This document shows, in pieces, positions 11,651 to 21,005 of a stretch of DNA of 64,000 nt. A program made the position numbers and the translations under genes. The notes beneath the pieces were generated by a model. That model saw nothing but the letters and a program-made list of their open reading frames with translations. It was not told the origin of the DNA and searched no databases. This stretch comes from Peptostreptococcus russellii (GTDB lineage Bacteria; Bacillota; Clostridia; Peptostreptococcales; Peptostreptococcaceae): positions 62,001 to 126,000 of the forward strand of contig NZ_JYGE01000007.1 of assembly GCF_003012055.1 (NCBI RefSeq), read 5' to 3'. Each line of letters starts with the position of its first letter. The stretch's first letter is position 1.

Positions 11651-12733
11651 ATGAATCTTTTGGTGAGCATATCGAGAAATATTTATTCATTAGATGATAT
11701 AAGTATGAAAAAAGCAAAACATAAATGGGATGAGTTAATACATCCAAAAGATACACTAGGCAAACTAGAAGATATAACAGTGATGCTATCAGGCGTATAT
11801 GGAAATATAAATTTAGAGGATAGACCTAAAAAATGCATAATAGCCTTTGCAGCTGATCATGGAGTATATGAAGAGGGGGTTTCTCCTCAAGTTCAGGAAA
11901 TAACTAGATTACAATTTCAAAACTTCACTAATGGAAAATGTGCAGTAGGGGCTCTTGCAAAGTTTAATAATACAGATATAGTTCCTGTAGATATTGGAAT
12001 GAAGGGCAGGAACTCTATATATGGAGTGTTGGACTATAAAATAAGAGAAGGAACTAGCAACATGGCAATTGGGCCTGCAATGACAGTGGAAGAAGCCGTA
12101 AAATCTATAGAAATAGGCATAGAGGTAGCTGAAAAATGTATAGTAGATGGCTATAAAATAATAGGAGTTGGAGAGATGGGAATATCAAACACTACTCCAG
12201 CAACAGCTATATTATCCGTGATGTCAGGAAAGGATCCTATTGAAGTAACTGATTGCGGTGCAGGTCTTTGCGAAGATAAAATAAGACATAAATCAGATAT
12301 AATAAGAAAATCAATAGAGATAAATAATCCAAACCCAACAGATGGTATAGAAGTCTTATCTAAGGTAGGAGGATTTGAAATAGGCGGTATAGCAGGTGTA
12401 ATACTTGGATGTGCGGCCAATAGAATACCTGTAGTGATTGATGGATATATCTCTTATGCGGCGGCATTAATAGCATATAGAATTAATCCTAAAAGTATAG
12501 AATATATAATACCATCACATAAATCTAGTGAAATAGGTTCAACTGAGGCCCTTTCAATTCTAGGATTAGAGCCGATTTTGGATTTAAATATGAGACTAGG
12601 GGAAGGTACTGGAGCAGCTCTTGCAATGAATATTATAGATTCGGCAATATTTGCTTATAATAATATGGCTTCTTTCAAAGATGAGGCGATAGGAGAATAT
12701 ATGGGTCCAGATGTAGATTTGGAAAGTAAATAA
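11651..12733 (+). CDS. cobT: nicotinate-nucleotide--dimethylbenzimidazole phosphoribosyltransferase
   Basis: 360 residues. Makes alpha-ribazole 5'-phosphate, the lower-ligand nucleotide of B12, from a base and nicotinate mononucleotide. Family motifs: AFAADHGV, VGEMGISNTTPATA and LGEGTGAALAM with the catalytic Glu at residue 318. Ribosome binding site AAGGAGG. It opens the cobalamin cluster and is followed by cobU after 15 bases. No dimethylbenzimidazole synthesis gene (bluB or bza) is in the window, so the base used is not known. No cobalamin riboswitch is visible upstream. Confidence 0.95.
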   Translation: MNLLVSISRNIYSLDDISMKKAKHKWDELIHPKDTLGKLEDITVMLSGVYGNINLEDRPKKCIIAFAADHGVYEEGVSPQVQEITRLQFQNFTNGKCAVGALAKFNNTDIVPVDIGMKGRNSIYGVLDYKIREGTSNMAIGPAMTVEEAVKSIEIGIEVAEKCIVDGYKIIGVGEMGISNTTPATAILSVMSGKDPIEVTDCGAGLCEDKIRHKSDIIRKSIEINNPNPTDGIEVLSKVGGFEIGGIAGVILGCAANRIPVVIDGYISYAAALIAYRINPKSIEYIIPSHKSSEIGSTEALSILGLEPILDLNMRLGEGTGAALAMNIIDSAIFAYNNMASFKDEAIGEYMGPDVDLESK

Positions 12734-12748
12734 GAAGGAATGTAAATA

Positions 12749-13306
12749 ATGGGGAAGATAATATATATATCAGGTGGTATAAGCTCGGGGAAAAGTTTAT
12801 TTGCAGAGAAGCTGTGTTTTGAAAAAAATAAAAAAACAGTATATATAGCTACGGCTAAAGCATTTGATGAAGAGATGAAAGAAAAAATAAAAAAACATAT
12901 TGAAAGAAGAAAAGATAAGACTTGGGATACTATAGAAAAGTATACAGAAGTATATAGCATTATAGATTCTAGTGATTTTGTATATGAACTTGCTCTTTTG
13001 GACTGTGTGACTATGTTAATTTCAAATATAATATTTGAAGATGAAGAATTTGATGTAAAGAGTGAAATAGATTGTAAAAAAACATTCAAAAAAGTAGAAG
13101 AAGAAATAGATCAGCTATTAAAAAGTATATCAAAATCAAGTTGTGATTTTATAATTGTAAGCGATGAACTGGGATTAGGTGGTATATCAGAAAATAAATT
13201 GACTCGATATTTTACTGACCTATGTGGAAAAGTTAACCAAAAAATTGCAAGTCAAAGTGAAGAAGCTTATTTCCTTGTATCAGGAATAGCGATGAAAATA
13301 AAATAG
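12749..13306 (+). CDS. cobU: adenosylcobinamide kinase / adenosylcobinamide-phosphate guanylyltransferase
   Basis: 185 residues. Phosphorylates adenosylcobinamide and transfers GMP to give adenosylcobinamide-GDP. P-loop GGISSGKS at 9-16. The segment HIERRKDKTWDTIE carries the histidine/arginine region that is guanylylated in the family, and DELGLGGISE is the conserved late motif. Length is normal. It lies directly after cobT. Confidence 0.95.
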   Translation: MGKIIYISGGISSGKSLFAEKLCFEKNKKTVYIATAKAFDEEMKEKIKKHIERRKDKTWDTIEKYTEVYSIIDSSDFVYELALLDCVTMLISNIIFEDEEFDVKSEIDCKKTFKKVEEEIDQLLKSISKSSCDFIIVSDELGLGGISENKLTRYFTDLCGKVNQKIASQSEEAYFLVSGIAMKIK

Positions 13307-13595
13307 TGATATAAAGTAGTAGCTATAAAAAGAACAGTTATAAAAAGAAGTTATATAATAAAAAATAGTAGTAATATAAAAAAATATATAGAACTCAAAT
13401 ACTAAAAGGCAGCCCTTAGAGTATTAAAGCAAAGACAATACTTATTTGAAGCAGTAAAATAAAGAATATAGATTTGATAAAAGTTTGATATTAATATATT
13501 ATGTATATAGGTTTTTAGTTTAAGCTTTAATTAAGCTTTGATTTAATGAAATATGATAATATATATATAAAAGTATATATAGGAGCAAACAATTA

Positions 13596-14366
13596 ATGAA
13601 TAGATTTTTCAATCTTTTACAATTTCTAACAAGGATAAGAATTAAAAAGAACTTAAAATATGATGAAAATATGGGGAGTTCAATGTTTTACTTTCCTGTG
13701 ATAGGTATAGTTATAGGGATTTTAATGCTTGCAATATACCAAATTACAAAGTACCTAGTATCAACTGAACTATCAATACTCATTGCTATATTAATAGTTT
13801 TATTTGAAGCAATTATTACTGGTGGACTACATATAGATGGTTTTGGAGATACATTTGATGGTCTATTTAGTTACAGGCCAAAAGATAGAATACTAGAAAT
13901 TATGAAAGATCCGACAATGGGGACAAATGGAATATTAGCTATTACATTTTTAATTATAATTAAAATAGCATCTGTCTACCTAGCAATTAAGACGGGCAAT
14001 ATTTGGGCGATATTTTCAATGCCAGTAGTTGCTAGATTATCTGCCTTAATTATGTCATACAGGGCAGTATCTGCAAGACCAAAAGGAATGGGAGAATTAT
14101 TTATAGGTAAGTGTAATCTGGCAAATTTGCTAGCGGCTATATTAATAACAGTTATAAGTGTTATGCTATCTTGTTTTTTGAATTTGGGAGATATAACTAT
14201 ATCTATCAAGGCACTTCTGGGAATAATTGTCAGTATTTTAGGAAGTATATTACTTAGAAGAGAATCCTATAAAAAGATAGATGGAGTGACTGGAGATATA
14301 TTGGGATGCTCAATAGAGATGGGAGAAATAGTGTTTATTGTCTCCACTCTAGTAGTAATGTCATAG
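13596..14366 (+). CDS. cobS: adenosylcobinamide-GDP ribazoletransferase (cobalamin synthase)
   Basis: 256-residue membrane enzyme joining adenosylcobinamide-GDP with alpha-ribazole phosphate, the final assembly step. Six or so hydrophobic segments. The metal/diphosphate motif HIDGFGDTFDG has D81, D85 and D88. The C-terminal VTGDILGCSIEMGE is also typical. The 289 bases before it hold no gene and no terminator that I can see. Confidence 0.95.
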   Translation: MNRFFNLLQFLTRIRIKKNLKYDENMGSSMFYFPVIGIVIGILMLAIYQITKYLVSTELSILIAILIVLFEAIITGGLHIDGFGDTFDGLFSYRPKDRILEIMKDPTMGTNGILAITFLIIIKIASVYLAIKTGNIWAIFSMPVVARLSALIMSYRAVSARPKGMGELFIGKCNLANLLAAILITVISVMLSCFLNLGDITISIKALLGIIVSILGSILLRRESYKKIDGVTGDILGCSIEMGEIVFIVSTLVVMS

Positions 14367-14475
14367 AAATTAACACATTTATATGGTATTTAGATGCTTA
14401 AGTATGGTGTTAAAAAATAAAAGTTATACTATAGTGTTAAGAAATCAGAATTATATTTATAAGAATAAAGGAGGA

Positions 14476-14489
14476 GGGCATTTTTGCCC
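14476..14489 (+). promoter_or_regulatory. hairpin between Shine-Dalgarno and start of cobC
   Basis: Perfect inverted repeat GGGCA-TTTT-TGCCC directly after AAAGGAGGA. The ATG that fits the protein family is at 14499, 24 bases after the GGAGG (14470-14474). Folding the hairpin would leave about 10 bases between them. A TTG at 14484 lies inside the hairpin and is an alternative start. Confidence 0.5.
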
Positions 14490-14498
14490 AAGATATTT

Positions 14499-15155
14499 AT
14501 GAAAAAATTATATTTGATAAGACATGCACATACCAAGGATAATGAGATGGAAAAGTATTCTGGATATAGTGATACAGACCTTAGTGAAACTGGTAAAATA
14601 CAGGCTGAAGAATTAAATGAGTTTTTAAAGAAGAATATAAAGGTCGATAAAATATATACTTCTATATTAAAGAGAACAGCCAAGACAATAGGTGAGTATG
14701 CAAACTCTGAGAATATAGAACTTGAAAAGATTGAAGGCTTAAATGAGATGAATTTTGGAAATTTCGATGGCTTATCTCTAAATGAAATAAAGGAAAGATA
14801 TCCAGAAGATTATCAGGACTTTATGAGAGGGAAGATAGAGTTCAAATTCCCAAAAGGAGAGGATATACAGGAGTTTTATGATAGAAATATAAATTCTTTT
14901 AAAGATATAGTGAAAGAATGTGAAGATGTGGATACAGTAATGATATGTGCTCATATGGGAACTTTAAGAAATATATTATCATATCTACTTGTAGATAGCT
15001 TCAGACTTCATTGGAATATAAGAATAGAAAATGCAACAATCACTGTTATAGAATTTATGGGAAGCTTCCCAGTAGTAAAAACATTGGGCTATGTTCCTTA
15101 TGATATGGAGCTTTTGAGACCTCATATAGGCAAGAAAATAGTAAAGGATAAGTAA
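14499..15155 (+). CDS. cobC: histidine phosphatase, probable alpha-ribazole phosphatase
   Basis: 218 residues from the ATG at 14499. The phosphoglycerate-mutase-type motif LIRHAHT carries the phospho-accepting H9; the second active-site His is in CAHMGTLRN. In this cobalamin cluster the likely role is dephosphorylating alpha-ribazole phosphate or adenosylcobalamin phosphate. I prefer the ATG because the family starts shortly before the RH motif; a TTG at 14484 would add five residues (MPKIF) and has a directly placed GGAGG. The hairpin at the start is listed separately. Substrate is inferred from context. Confidence 0.85.
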   Translation: MKKLYLIRHAHTKDNEMEKYSGYSDTDLSETGKIQAEELNEFLKKNIKVDKIYTSILKRTAKTIGEYANSENIELEKIEGLNEMNFGNFDGLSLNEIKERYPEDYQDFMRGKIEFKFPKGEDIQEFYDRNINSFKDIVKECEDVDTVMICAHMGTLRNILSYLLVDSFRLHWNIRIENATITVIEFMGSFPVVKTLGYVPYDMELLRPHIGKKIVKDK

Positions 15156-15156
15156 A

Positions 15157-16773
15157 ATGTCAAGTGTGATGTTTCAGGGGACCGCATCAAATGTTGGTAA
15201 AAGTATAATCGCTGCAGCTCTGTGTAGGATTTTGACTCAGGATGGATACACAACAGTTCCTTTTAAATCCCAGAATATGTCACTGAACTCTTTTATAGAC
15301 CAAGATGGACTTGAGATGGGAAGGGCACAAGTTTTTCAAGCAGAGGCCTGCAATAAAACTCCTCGAGCATATATGAACCCTATACTTTTAAAGCCGTGTG
15401 GAAATCATATATCTCAGATAATAGTAAATGGGAAATCAATAGGAAATATGCCCTCAAAAGAATATCAAAGTTTTAAAGTGAAACTAATTCCAGTATTAAA
15501 AGATATTTTTGACGCTTTGGAAAGAGAAAATGATGTTGTAGTAATAGAAGGTGCTGGCAGTCCAGCTGAAATCAATATTAACAGTGTGGATATATCTAAT
15601 ATGAAGATGGCTGAAATAGCAAACGCACCTGTAATTCTAATAGCAGACATTGATAGGGGCGGAGTATTTGCATCTATAGTAGGTACTTTACAACTTTTAA
15701 AGAGTGAAGAAAGACAGAGAGTAAAGGGCGTTATTATAAATAAATTTAGAGGAAATAAAGAATATTTCAGTGATGGAATAAAAATGCTAGAAGACATCAT
15801 AAAGATTCCAGTTTTAGGGCTAATACCTTACTTTGATATTAAGATAGAAGATGAAGACGGTGTAAGTAATAAGTTCAAAAGAAAAACACATGAGAGTGAT
15901 AAGGACTTCGTAAATATTGAAATCATAAAATTAGACCATATGTCAAATTTCACAGATTTTGAAGTATTTGAGCACATAGAAAAAACAAGTGTTAGATATG
16001 TTGCAAGAGGAGAAAGTATTGGATACTTAGATAGTGAAGGTGTTCATCATATGCCAGATATGTTGATAATACCAGGAAGTAAAGAGACTATTTTAGATAT
16101 GAAATACATAAGAGAATCTAATCTTTATCAAGAAATAGAAGACTATGTATCTAAAGGAGGTCTTTTGATAGGAATTTGTGCTGGGTATCAGATTTTGGGA
16201 AATAGGATAGAAAACTATGCTGATAATAATAGTGAAATAAGCCAGATAGAAGGCTTTGGATATATAGATATGAATACTCAGTTTTCTGGAAAAAAGACAA
16301 CTAGTCAGATAGAAGGTATATTTGGGAAAGAAAAAGGATACTTTGAAAACTTGCAGGGCTTCAAAATCAAGGGATATGAACTTCATATGGGAAATAAAGC
16401 AGAAAAAAATAGTAATTATAAAAAAACAGAAGAATGTATAGATGATGATAGTATAAAAATGGATGAGAATAATATGAGTGATTTGATAGAAGATAAGAGT
16501 TTAAGTAAAAAAACATCAAAATCAAATCTTAAATATGATCTTATAGATGGTCATATTTTGGGAACATATTGTCATGGTTTTTTTGACAATATAAACTTTA
16601 CAGTAGCTTTAATAAATAATATAAGGAATAAAAAATCTTTGGAAAGTATATCTACAGGGTTTGATAGTATGCATGATATAAAAGAAAAAGAATATAATAA
16701 ATTAGCGAATATCGTAAGAGAAAATATTGATATGGATGGACTTTATAAGATTATATTTGAAAAGCAAGGCTAA
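15157..16773 (+). CDS. cbiP: cobyric acid synthase
   Basis: 538 residues. Glutamine-dependent amidation of four side chains of adenosylcobyrinate a,c-diamide. N-terminal ATP-binding domain with GTASNVGKS at 8-16; C-terminal class I glutamine amidotransferase domain with the nucleophile C341 in LIGICAGYQ and a His in GTYCHGFFDN. Between them, at about residues 412-463, is a hydrophilic insertion rich in Lys, Asp, Asn and Ser, making it longer than the usual 490-500. It begins one base after the cobC stop. Confidence 0.95.
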   Translation: MSSVMFQGTASNVGKSIIAAALCRILTQDGYTTVPFKSQNMSLNSFIDQDGLEMGRAQVFQAEACNKTPRAYMNPILLKPCGNHISQIIVNGKSIGNMPSKEYQSFKVKLIPVLKDIFDALERENDVVVIEGAGSPAEININSVDISNMKMAEIANAPVILIADIDRGGVFASIVGTLQLLKSEERQRVKGVIINKFRGNKEYFSDGIKMLEDIIKIPVLGLIPYFDIKIEDEDGVSNKFKRKTHESDKDFVNIEIIKLDHMSNFTDFEVFEHIEKTSVRYVARGESIGYLDSEGVHHMPDMLIIPGSKETILDMKYIRESNLYQEIEDYVSKGGLLIGICAGYQILGNRIENYADNNSEISQIEGFGYIDMNTQFSGKKTTSQIEGIFGKEKGYFENLQGFKIKGYELHMGNKAEKNSNYKKTEECIDDDSIKMDENNMSDLIEDKSLSKKTSKSNLKYDLIDGHILGTYCHGFFDNINFTVALINNIRNKKSLESISTGFDSMHDIKEKEYNKLANIVRENIDMDGLYKIIFEKQG

Positions 16774-16944
16774 TAACTAAAGTTATAAAGCTTGTATAGC
16801 TAAGTAATAAACATATCCTAGAAAAATGGGAAGTTTAAATTTAAAATTTTTAAAAAGTTGCTATTTATAAAATAATATATAAGAAAGTTAGGATCATAAG
16901 ATGTTGTAAAGAAAAATAGTATAAAGGAAAAGGATAGATTAAGT

Positions 16945-18324
16945 ATGAAAAAAATATTAATTGCAGGTAGTTATAGCGGAGTTGGAAAAACAACCATAAG
17001 CTTAGGACTAATGAAAGCATTAAGTAAAAGAGGCAAGAAAGTTCAGCCCTTCAAGGTAGGGCCAGACTATATAGATCCAATGTACCATAGATTTGTTACG
17101 GGAGAGTGGTCTAGAAACTTAGATTCCTATATGTTAGATGATGAACAGATTAAATTTGTATTCAAAAATTCATCTGAAGGTAAAGATATTTCTGTAATAG
17201 AGGGAGTGATGGGTCTTTATGACGGTATAGGTACTGAAATAAATAAACATTCTACTTCACAGATGTCTAAAATATTGAAATCACCTGTAATACTAGTAAT
17301 TGATGGAAAAGGAATGGGTGCATCTGCAGGGGCAATGGTTCTAGGATATAAGCAACTGGATAAAGATGTAGAGATAGTAGGGGTAATAGCAAATAATGTT
17401 AGAACACAGAGACATTATAATATTATCAAAGAGTCAATAGAAAGATTTTGTGGAATAGAGGTCTTGGGCTATCTTCCTCCTGATGAAAATGTAAGCGTTG
17501 AATCTAGAAACTTAGGTCTTTTTCCTAGTAATGAAATAGAAGATTTAGAAAGAAAAGTTAATACAATTGCAGATGAAATGGAAAAACATATAGATATAGA
17601 TAGAATTATTGAACTGTCAGAAAGTGAAAATGTTACTTCATCCTTTGAGTTAAATATGTTTTCGGAAGACCCTGAAGTAAGAGCATTGGCAGAGGGAAAG
17701 ACAGTTGCAGTAGCATATGATAAGGCATTTAATTTCTATTATCCAGACAATATTGATTTATTCAAAGAAATTGGAGCAAATATAATCACTTTTTCACCAA
17801 TAAATGATGAAGAAATTCCAGAAGCGGATCTGTTATATATGGGCGGTGGATTTCCAGAAGTATTTGCAGAGGAATTGGAAAAGAATGTGAGTATGAGAAA
17901 ATCCATTAAAAAAGCTCATGATGAAGGACTAGCAATATATGCAGAGTGTGGAGGTCTAATGTATCTTGGTGATAGCCTAGTAGATATGGACGGCAAGAAA
18001 CATGAAATGGTAGGTGCAATATCAGGGTATAGTGAGATGAAAAAGGGACTTAGAAGATTTGGATACTGTATTGCGACTGCAAAGGAAGACAATTTAATTT
18101 CATATAAGGGTCAAGAAATGAGTGGTCATGAATTTCATAGTTCTGAATTCTATTCAGATTTAGACACAGCATTTACTATGAAAAAAGTAGTAGAAGATGA
18201 AGTGGTAGATGAGTGGGAAGGTGGATATTACGTAAACAATACTCTAGCAAGTTATTTACACATTCATTTTTATAATAATTTAAGTATGGTATGTTATCTA
18301 TTAAGTAATGTAAAAAACGTATAA
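16945..18324 (+). CDS. cbiA: cobyrinate a,c-diamide synthase
   Basis: 459 residues. ATP- and glutamine-dependent amidation of cobyrinate at positions a and c. P-loop GSYSGVGKTT at 8-17; C-terminal amidotransferase domain with the nucleophile C335 in YAECGGLMYLG. The cobalt pathway enzyme (CbiA) rather than the aerobic CobB is inferred from the rest of the cluster. Length is normal. Confidence 0.95.
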   Translation: MKKILIAGSYSGVGKTTISLGLMKALSKRGKKVQPFKVGPDYIDPMYHRFVTGEWSRNLDSYMLDDEQIKFVFKNSSEGKDISVIEGVMGLYDGIGTEINKHSTSQMSKILKSPVILVIDGKGMGASAGAMVLGYKQLDKDVEIVGVIANNVRTQRHYNIIKESIERFCGIEVLGYLPPDENVSVESRNLGLFPSNEIEDLERKVNTIADEMEKHIDIDRIIELSESENVTSSFELNMFSEDPEVRALAEGKTVAVAYDKAFNFYYPDNIDLFKEIGANIITFSPINDEEIPEADLLYMGGGFPEVFAEELEKNVSMRKSIKKAHDEGLAIYAECGGLMYLGDSLVDMDGKKHEMVGAISGYSEMKKGLRRFGYCIATAKEDNLISYKGQEMSGHEFHSSEFYSDLDTAFTMKKVVEDEVVDEWEGGYYVNNTLASYLHIHFYNNLSMVCYLLSNVKNV

Positions 18325-18401
18325 AGAAAAATTATTACATTATTTAATTAAAAGTTATAAAAAGTTTTAAAAAAATTAGATTAGTTTGATTGGGAGAAAA
18401 A

Positions 18402-19358
18402 ATGGAGATATTTGTATTGATTAGCATATTTGCTTACTTTATGGACTTGATAGTTGGTGATCCATATGGTTTTCCACATCCAGTGATTTATATTGGAAAA
18501 TTGATATCTCTACTTGAAAGAAATTTAAGAAAGCTAAAGATTAATATGAAGTTGGCAGGTGCACTACTTTGTTTAATATTGATGTCATCTGTGGCTTTAA
18601 TAACCTATAGTATATGTAAGCTTGCAAGTGTAAATATATATTTGTATATATTTGTATCAGCAGTTATAGTATGTACTTGTTTTTCTACTAAGTGTCTTGC
18701 AGATGAAGGTAAAAAAATATATGATTCTTTTGAAGGAAATAATATAGAACTTTCTAGAAAGCAACTTTCTTATATAGTTGGAAGGGATACTTCTGCTTTG
18801 GATGAGCCTGATATTATAAGAGCAACAGTTGAAACGATTGCTGAAAATACAGTTGATGGGACAATTTCACCAATGTTTTATGCATTTATAGGTGGTCCAA
18901 TTTTAGCTATTTTATATAAGGCTGTAAATACTATGGATTCAATGATAGGCTATAAAAATGAAAGATACATAGATTTTGGGATGACAGCTGCAAGATTAGA
19001 TGATATTTTTAATTATATACCAGCAAGAATCTCTCTTATAGGCTTTACAATGGCTAGTTTTATACTTAGATATGACTATAAATCTTGTATAAAAATTGCG
19101 ATTAGAGATAGGAAAAATCACACTAGTCCAAACTGTGCTTATCCAGAAGCTGCAGTGGCAGGGGCTCTGGGCATTGAGCTTGGAGGAACAAATATATATT
19201 TTGGTCAAAAAGTATATAAGCCGACTATTGGAGAAAAAAAGAGAAAAATAGTAAAAGAAGATATATTAAAAACAAATAGACTTTTATATTTATCTACTTT
19301 TTTAACATTGATATTATTTATAGTTATTTCTTTATTTATAAATAAAATCTTATTTTAA
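18402..19358 (+). CDS. cbiB: adenosylcobinamide-phosphate synthase
   Basis: 318-residue membrane protein that attaches (R)-1-amino-2-propanol phosphate to adenosylcobyric acid. Conserved stretches include DLIVGDPYGFPHPV near the N-terminus, ETIAENTVDG and NHTSPNCAYPEAAVAGALG. I start at ATG 18402, preceded by GGGAG with 5 bases of spacing; a TTG at 18390 would overlap that site. Its substrate is made by the products of cobD and pduX downstream. Confidence 0.95.
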   Translation: MEIFVLISIFAYFMDLIVGDPYGFPHPVIYIGKLISLLERNLRKLKINMKLAGALLCLILMSSVALITYSICKLASVNIYLYIFVSAVIVCTCFSTKCLADEGKKIYDSFEGNNIELSRKQLSYIVGRDTSALDEPDIIRATVETIAENTVDGTISPMFYAFIGGPILAILYKAVNTMDSMIGYKNERYIDFGMTAARLDDIFNYIPARISLIGFTMASFILRYDYKSCIKIAIRDRKNHTSPNCAYPEAAVAGALGIELGGTNIYFGQKVYKPTIGEKKRKIVKEDILKTNRLLYLSTFLTLILFIVISLFINKILF

Positions 19359-19415
19359 GATTTGAAAAATAAAATAAGAGAGCTAAATTAATATAAATAA
19401 GTATAAGTAATTCTA

Positions 19416-19488
19416 ATAAAAATAGCTATTATAAAAATAAATTCTATTGAGAATAGGATAATTATTTTGTAATAGCTATTTTTATTAT
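19416..19488. terminator. long AT-rich inverted repeat after cbiB
   Basis: AATAAAAATAGCTATTA (from 19416) pairs with its complement ending near 19488, and pairing continues imperfectly inward (TCTATT / AATAGGA) to a small loop. The outer 17 bp are perfect. It is the main feature of the 384-base gap between cbiB and cobD. It may be a terminator working on both strands, or an mRNA processing structure. Confidence 0.5.
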
Positions 19489-19742
19489 AAAAAGCAGAAA
19501 AAATCTAAAAATTAATATAAGTTCAGAAAATCAAGAAAATACAAAAATTCAAATCGAAAAAAAACTTAAAAAAGTCATTATATGATGTATAATAGATATA
19601 TAAGTAGAACTGTATAAAAATTTAGTTTTTATTTAAGAAAAAAATAGTATATTAAGACTATCAATATAAAATATAGGAATGCAAGGGAAGACACTGTTAG
19701 TAATAAATAACTATTGTCTATTGGCATAGAGAGGTGGATTAG

Positions 19743-20849
19743 ATGTTTAAGCACGGGGCTGATTTAGAAAAAATCAAAAGAAAGTATCATATAAAGGGTG
19801 AATTAGTAGATTTTAGTTCTAATATAAATCCATTTACACCAGAGGATACGCTAATATATATCATAGACGATATAGAAGAGATAAGAAAATATCCAGATAT
19901 AGATTATGTAAAGCTTAGAAGTGCTGTAGCTGAACATGTAGTCAGAGATAATAAACAATGTGAATTTGTATTTAATTTAAATAATATTTGCGTAGGAAAT
20001 GGTGCGACAGAGCTAATATATTTATTTATGAGATCGATTAAGGGAAAAATTGCTATAGTATGTCCGACATTTAGTGAGTATAGAAGAGCAGCAAGTATTT
20101 TGAACAAGGATCATGTGGAGATTCAAATGATTGAAAAAGAAGATAGCTTTGAGTATCCAGATTTTTCAACTCAAAAGATGGAGGAATATAAAGATTTAGA
20201 TGCTTTATTTTTATGTAATCCAAATAATCCAGATGGAAAGATAAGAGATATAGGGAAAATAGTAGAATTCTGTAAGGAAAATTCTATAAAGTTAGTAGTA
20301 GATGAAACTTTTATAGAGTTTTGTGATGATTATGAGAAATTTACAGCCTTAAATTATAACTATAAAGATATATATGTATTAAGAGCTATTACCAAGTTCT
20401 ATGGATTGCCAGGTATTAGATTGGGATATATGATTAGTAGAAATAGCTCTCATATTGAAGAATTACTAAGAATAAAAGAACCTTGGACAATAAATTCTAT
20501 AGCAGCTAACTTAGGTGTTGAGCTTTTAAAAGATGATAACTTTAGAGAAAGTTCTAGAAATTTTTATAGAGAAGAAAGAGAATATTTAGTTTCTGAATTG
20601 AAAAAAATTGAAGATTTAAAAGTATATAAAACAGATTCTGCATTTATACTATCTAAAATAAGTGATGATTGTAAGTATAGTGCAAGAGAGCTCAAGGAAA
20701 AGTTGATATTTGAGTATGGAATAGTGATAAGAGATGCTAGCAATTTCTTGGGATTAAATTCTAATTTCTTTAGAGTAGCAATAAAAAGACATAATGATAA
20801 TAGAATATTAATAGAAGCATTGAACGATGTTTTTATGAAACAAGAATAA
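19743..20849 (+). CDS. cobD: L-threonine-O-3-phosphate decarboxylase
   Basis: 368-residue PLP enzyme of the histidinol-phosphate aminotransferase fold. The PLP lysine is K218 in TKFYGLPGIRLGY, and FSSNINPFTP near the start is typical of CobD. It makes (R)-1-amino-2-propanol phosphate, the linker that CbiB adds. HisC would be the alternative, but the N-terminal motif and position between cbiB and the threonine kinase favour CobD. Ribosome binding site GAGGTGG. Confidence 0.93.
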   Translation: MFKHGADLEKIKRKYHIKGELVDFSSNINPFTPEDTLIYIIDDIEEIRKYPDIDYVKLRSAVAEHVVRDNKQCEFVFNLNNICVGNGATELIYLFMRSIKGKIAIVCPTFSEYRRAASILNKDHVEIQMIEKEDSFEYPDFSTQKMEEYKDLDALFLCNPNNPDGKIRDIGKIVEFCKENSIKLVVDETFIEFCDDYEKFTALNYNYKDIYVLRAITKFYGLPGIRLGYMISRNSSHIEELLRIKEPWTINSIAANLGVELLKDDNFRESSRNFYREEREYLVSELKKIEDLKVYKTDSAFILSKISDDCKYSARELKEKLIFEYGIVIRDASNFLGLNSNFFRVAIKRHNDNRILIEALNDVFMKQE

Positions 20850-20920
20850 ATAAAGTTTTTTTATTTAAAATAATAAAATAAAAAATATTAAAGATAGAGT
20901 ATTTAATAAAAATCGAATGC

Positions 20921-20998
20921 GAGAGGGGGAGAAATAATCTCATATGAAATTATAGCTATAGACTGATATAGAATGTAGATATTATTGATGATTATTTC
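20921..20998 (+). promoter_or_regulatory. displaced Shine-Dalgarno and inverted repeat before pduX
   Basis: A strong GAGAGGGGGA (20921-20930) lies 75 bases before the pduX ATG (21006), and there is no good site nearer. Directly after it GAAATAATC (20931-20939) is the exact complement of GATTATTTC (20990-20998), which ends 7 bases before the ATG. Inside is a smaller CTATA/TATAG hairpin. Folding would bring the site next to the start. A 3-codon ORF (ATG at 20944) also lies inside. Confidence 0.5.
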
Positions 20999-21005
20999 GT
21001 GATAG

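Noticed and set aside
13307-13595. Cobalamin riboswitch before cobS
   Set aside because: No B12-box-like or GC-rich conserved blocks can be seen; sequence is plain AT-rich.
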